Shown: positions 6,174 to 6,534 of the stretch, in pieces
Position numbering within the stretch: the stretch's first letter is position 1
Layout: each line of letters begins with the position of its first letter
Source of the DNA: Acetobacteraceae bacterium
GTDB taxonomy: Bacteria; Pseudomonadota; Alphaproteobacteria; Acetobacterales; Acetobacteraceae
Assembly: GCA_947478535.1 (NCBI GenBank)
Contig: CANJXD010000336.1
Span: forward strand, 1 to 6,534
DNA length: 6,534 nucleotides
Direction of reading: 5' to 3'
Notes under the pieces: generated by a model
Database searches by the model: none
What the model was told of the DNA's origin: nothing
What the model saw: the letters and a program-made list of their open reading frames with translations, nothing else
Program-made: the position numbers and the translations under genes

Positions 6174-6534
6174 ATGACCATCGAATGGACCTGCGCGACG
6201 CCTGTGATGAAACCCTGGGGCCGCACCGACCTCGCGCCCTGGAGCCACCTGCCCGGTGACGGCGCGCGGATCGGGGAGGTGTGGCTGCAACGTGCGGACC
6301 CCGAGGCCGCACCTTCCGCCCTGCTGCTGAAGCTGCTGTTCACGACGGAGCCGCTGTCGATCCAGGTGCATCCGGATGACGACTACGCCCATGCCACGGG
6401 TCTGCGGAACGGCAAGTCCGAAGCCTGGTACATCCTCGAAGCCGCGGCGGAAGCGAAGGTGGCACTCGGGCTGCGCCGCACGCTCAGCACCACGGCGCTG
6501 CGGGCCGCGATCTACGATGGGGAACTGGCGGGGC
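6174..6534 (+). CDS. manA: Class I mannose-6-phosphate isomerase, N-terminal part (3' truncated by window edge)
   Basis: Translation from ATG 6174 gives 120 complete codons and runs off the window. The protein begins MTIEWTCATPVMKPWGRTDL. It carries the zinc-site signature of type I phosphomannose isomerases, PLSIQVHPDDDYA (60-72), with Q64 and H66 as expected metal ligands. GKSEAWYILE (80-89) follows, with K81 and metal ligand E83. The remaining ligand His and the catalytic Arg region lie beyond the edge. The enzyme interconverts mannose-6-phosphate and fructose-6-phosphate in the cytoplasm, feeding GDP-mannose for polysaccharides or taking mannose into glycolysis. The start is secure: GGAGG at 6164-6168 sits five bases upstream. 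It is transcribed away from the hydrolase gene. The family call is firm; the manA symbol is used for the family and is less certain, as short class I homologues are often left unnamed. Confidence 0.9.
   Translation, partial: MTIEWTCATPVMKPWGRTDLAPWSHLPGDGARIGEVWLQRADPEAAPSALLLKLLFTTEPLSIQVHPDDDYAHATGLRNGKSEAWYILEAAAEAKVALGLRRTLSTTALRAAIYDGELAG

Noticed and set aside
5916..6392. Minus-strand frame of 158 residues antisense to the isomerase start
   Set aside because: It overlaps the well-supported isomerase gene and its ribosome site, is rich in Arg/Gln/Pro and has no recognisable motif.

Overview
The window is very GC-rich, with strong third-position G/C bias, GTG/TTG starts and long shadow reading frames on the opposite strand of every real gene. 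Together with a Bug/TctC-type solute receptor this fits an alphaproteobacterium; an Acetobacteraceae member (Roseomonas-like) is my best guess. That is inference from style and gene content, as no marker gene is present.

Layout, left to right. (1) The 3' part of a LysR-type regulator on + (1-420) ends inside an imperfect 17-bp inverted repeat. (2) The two arms of that repeat (414-430 and 569-585) bound a ~172-bp, hairpin-dense, apparently non-coding element. (3) A + strand pair follows: an MFS transporter (650-1882) and, four bases later, a TRIC/UPF0126 (YicG-type) membrane protein with a TTG start (1887-2534). (4) Only 16 bp separate this from a convergent minus-strand pair. That pair is a large PHP-fold (CehA/McbA- or DUF3604-like) putative metallohydrolase (3528-5846) followed by a secreted Bug-family tripartite tricarboxylate transporter receptor (2551-3525), joined by a TGATGATG stop/start junction. 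(5) A 327-bp divergent intergenic region (5847-6173) holds several hairpins. (6) The 5' part of a class I mannose-6-phosphate isomerase runs off the right edge on + (6174-6534).

Working together: the hydrolase and the receptor are probably one transcription unit. A plausible reading is capture of an organic acid in the periplasm paired with cytoplasmic hydrolysis of a related compound, but no TctA/TctB membrane partner is in view and the substrate is unknown. The MFS and TRIC genes probably share a transcript. The phosphomannose isomerase is an unrelated central or polysaccharide-precursor gene. The observations most worth following are the inverted-repeat-bounded element at 414-585 and the hydrolase, which has HGQ where PHP proteins usually have HxH. 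I found no CRISPR array, tRNA, rRNA or recognisable transposase.
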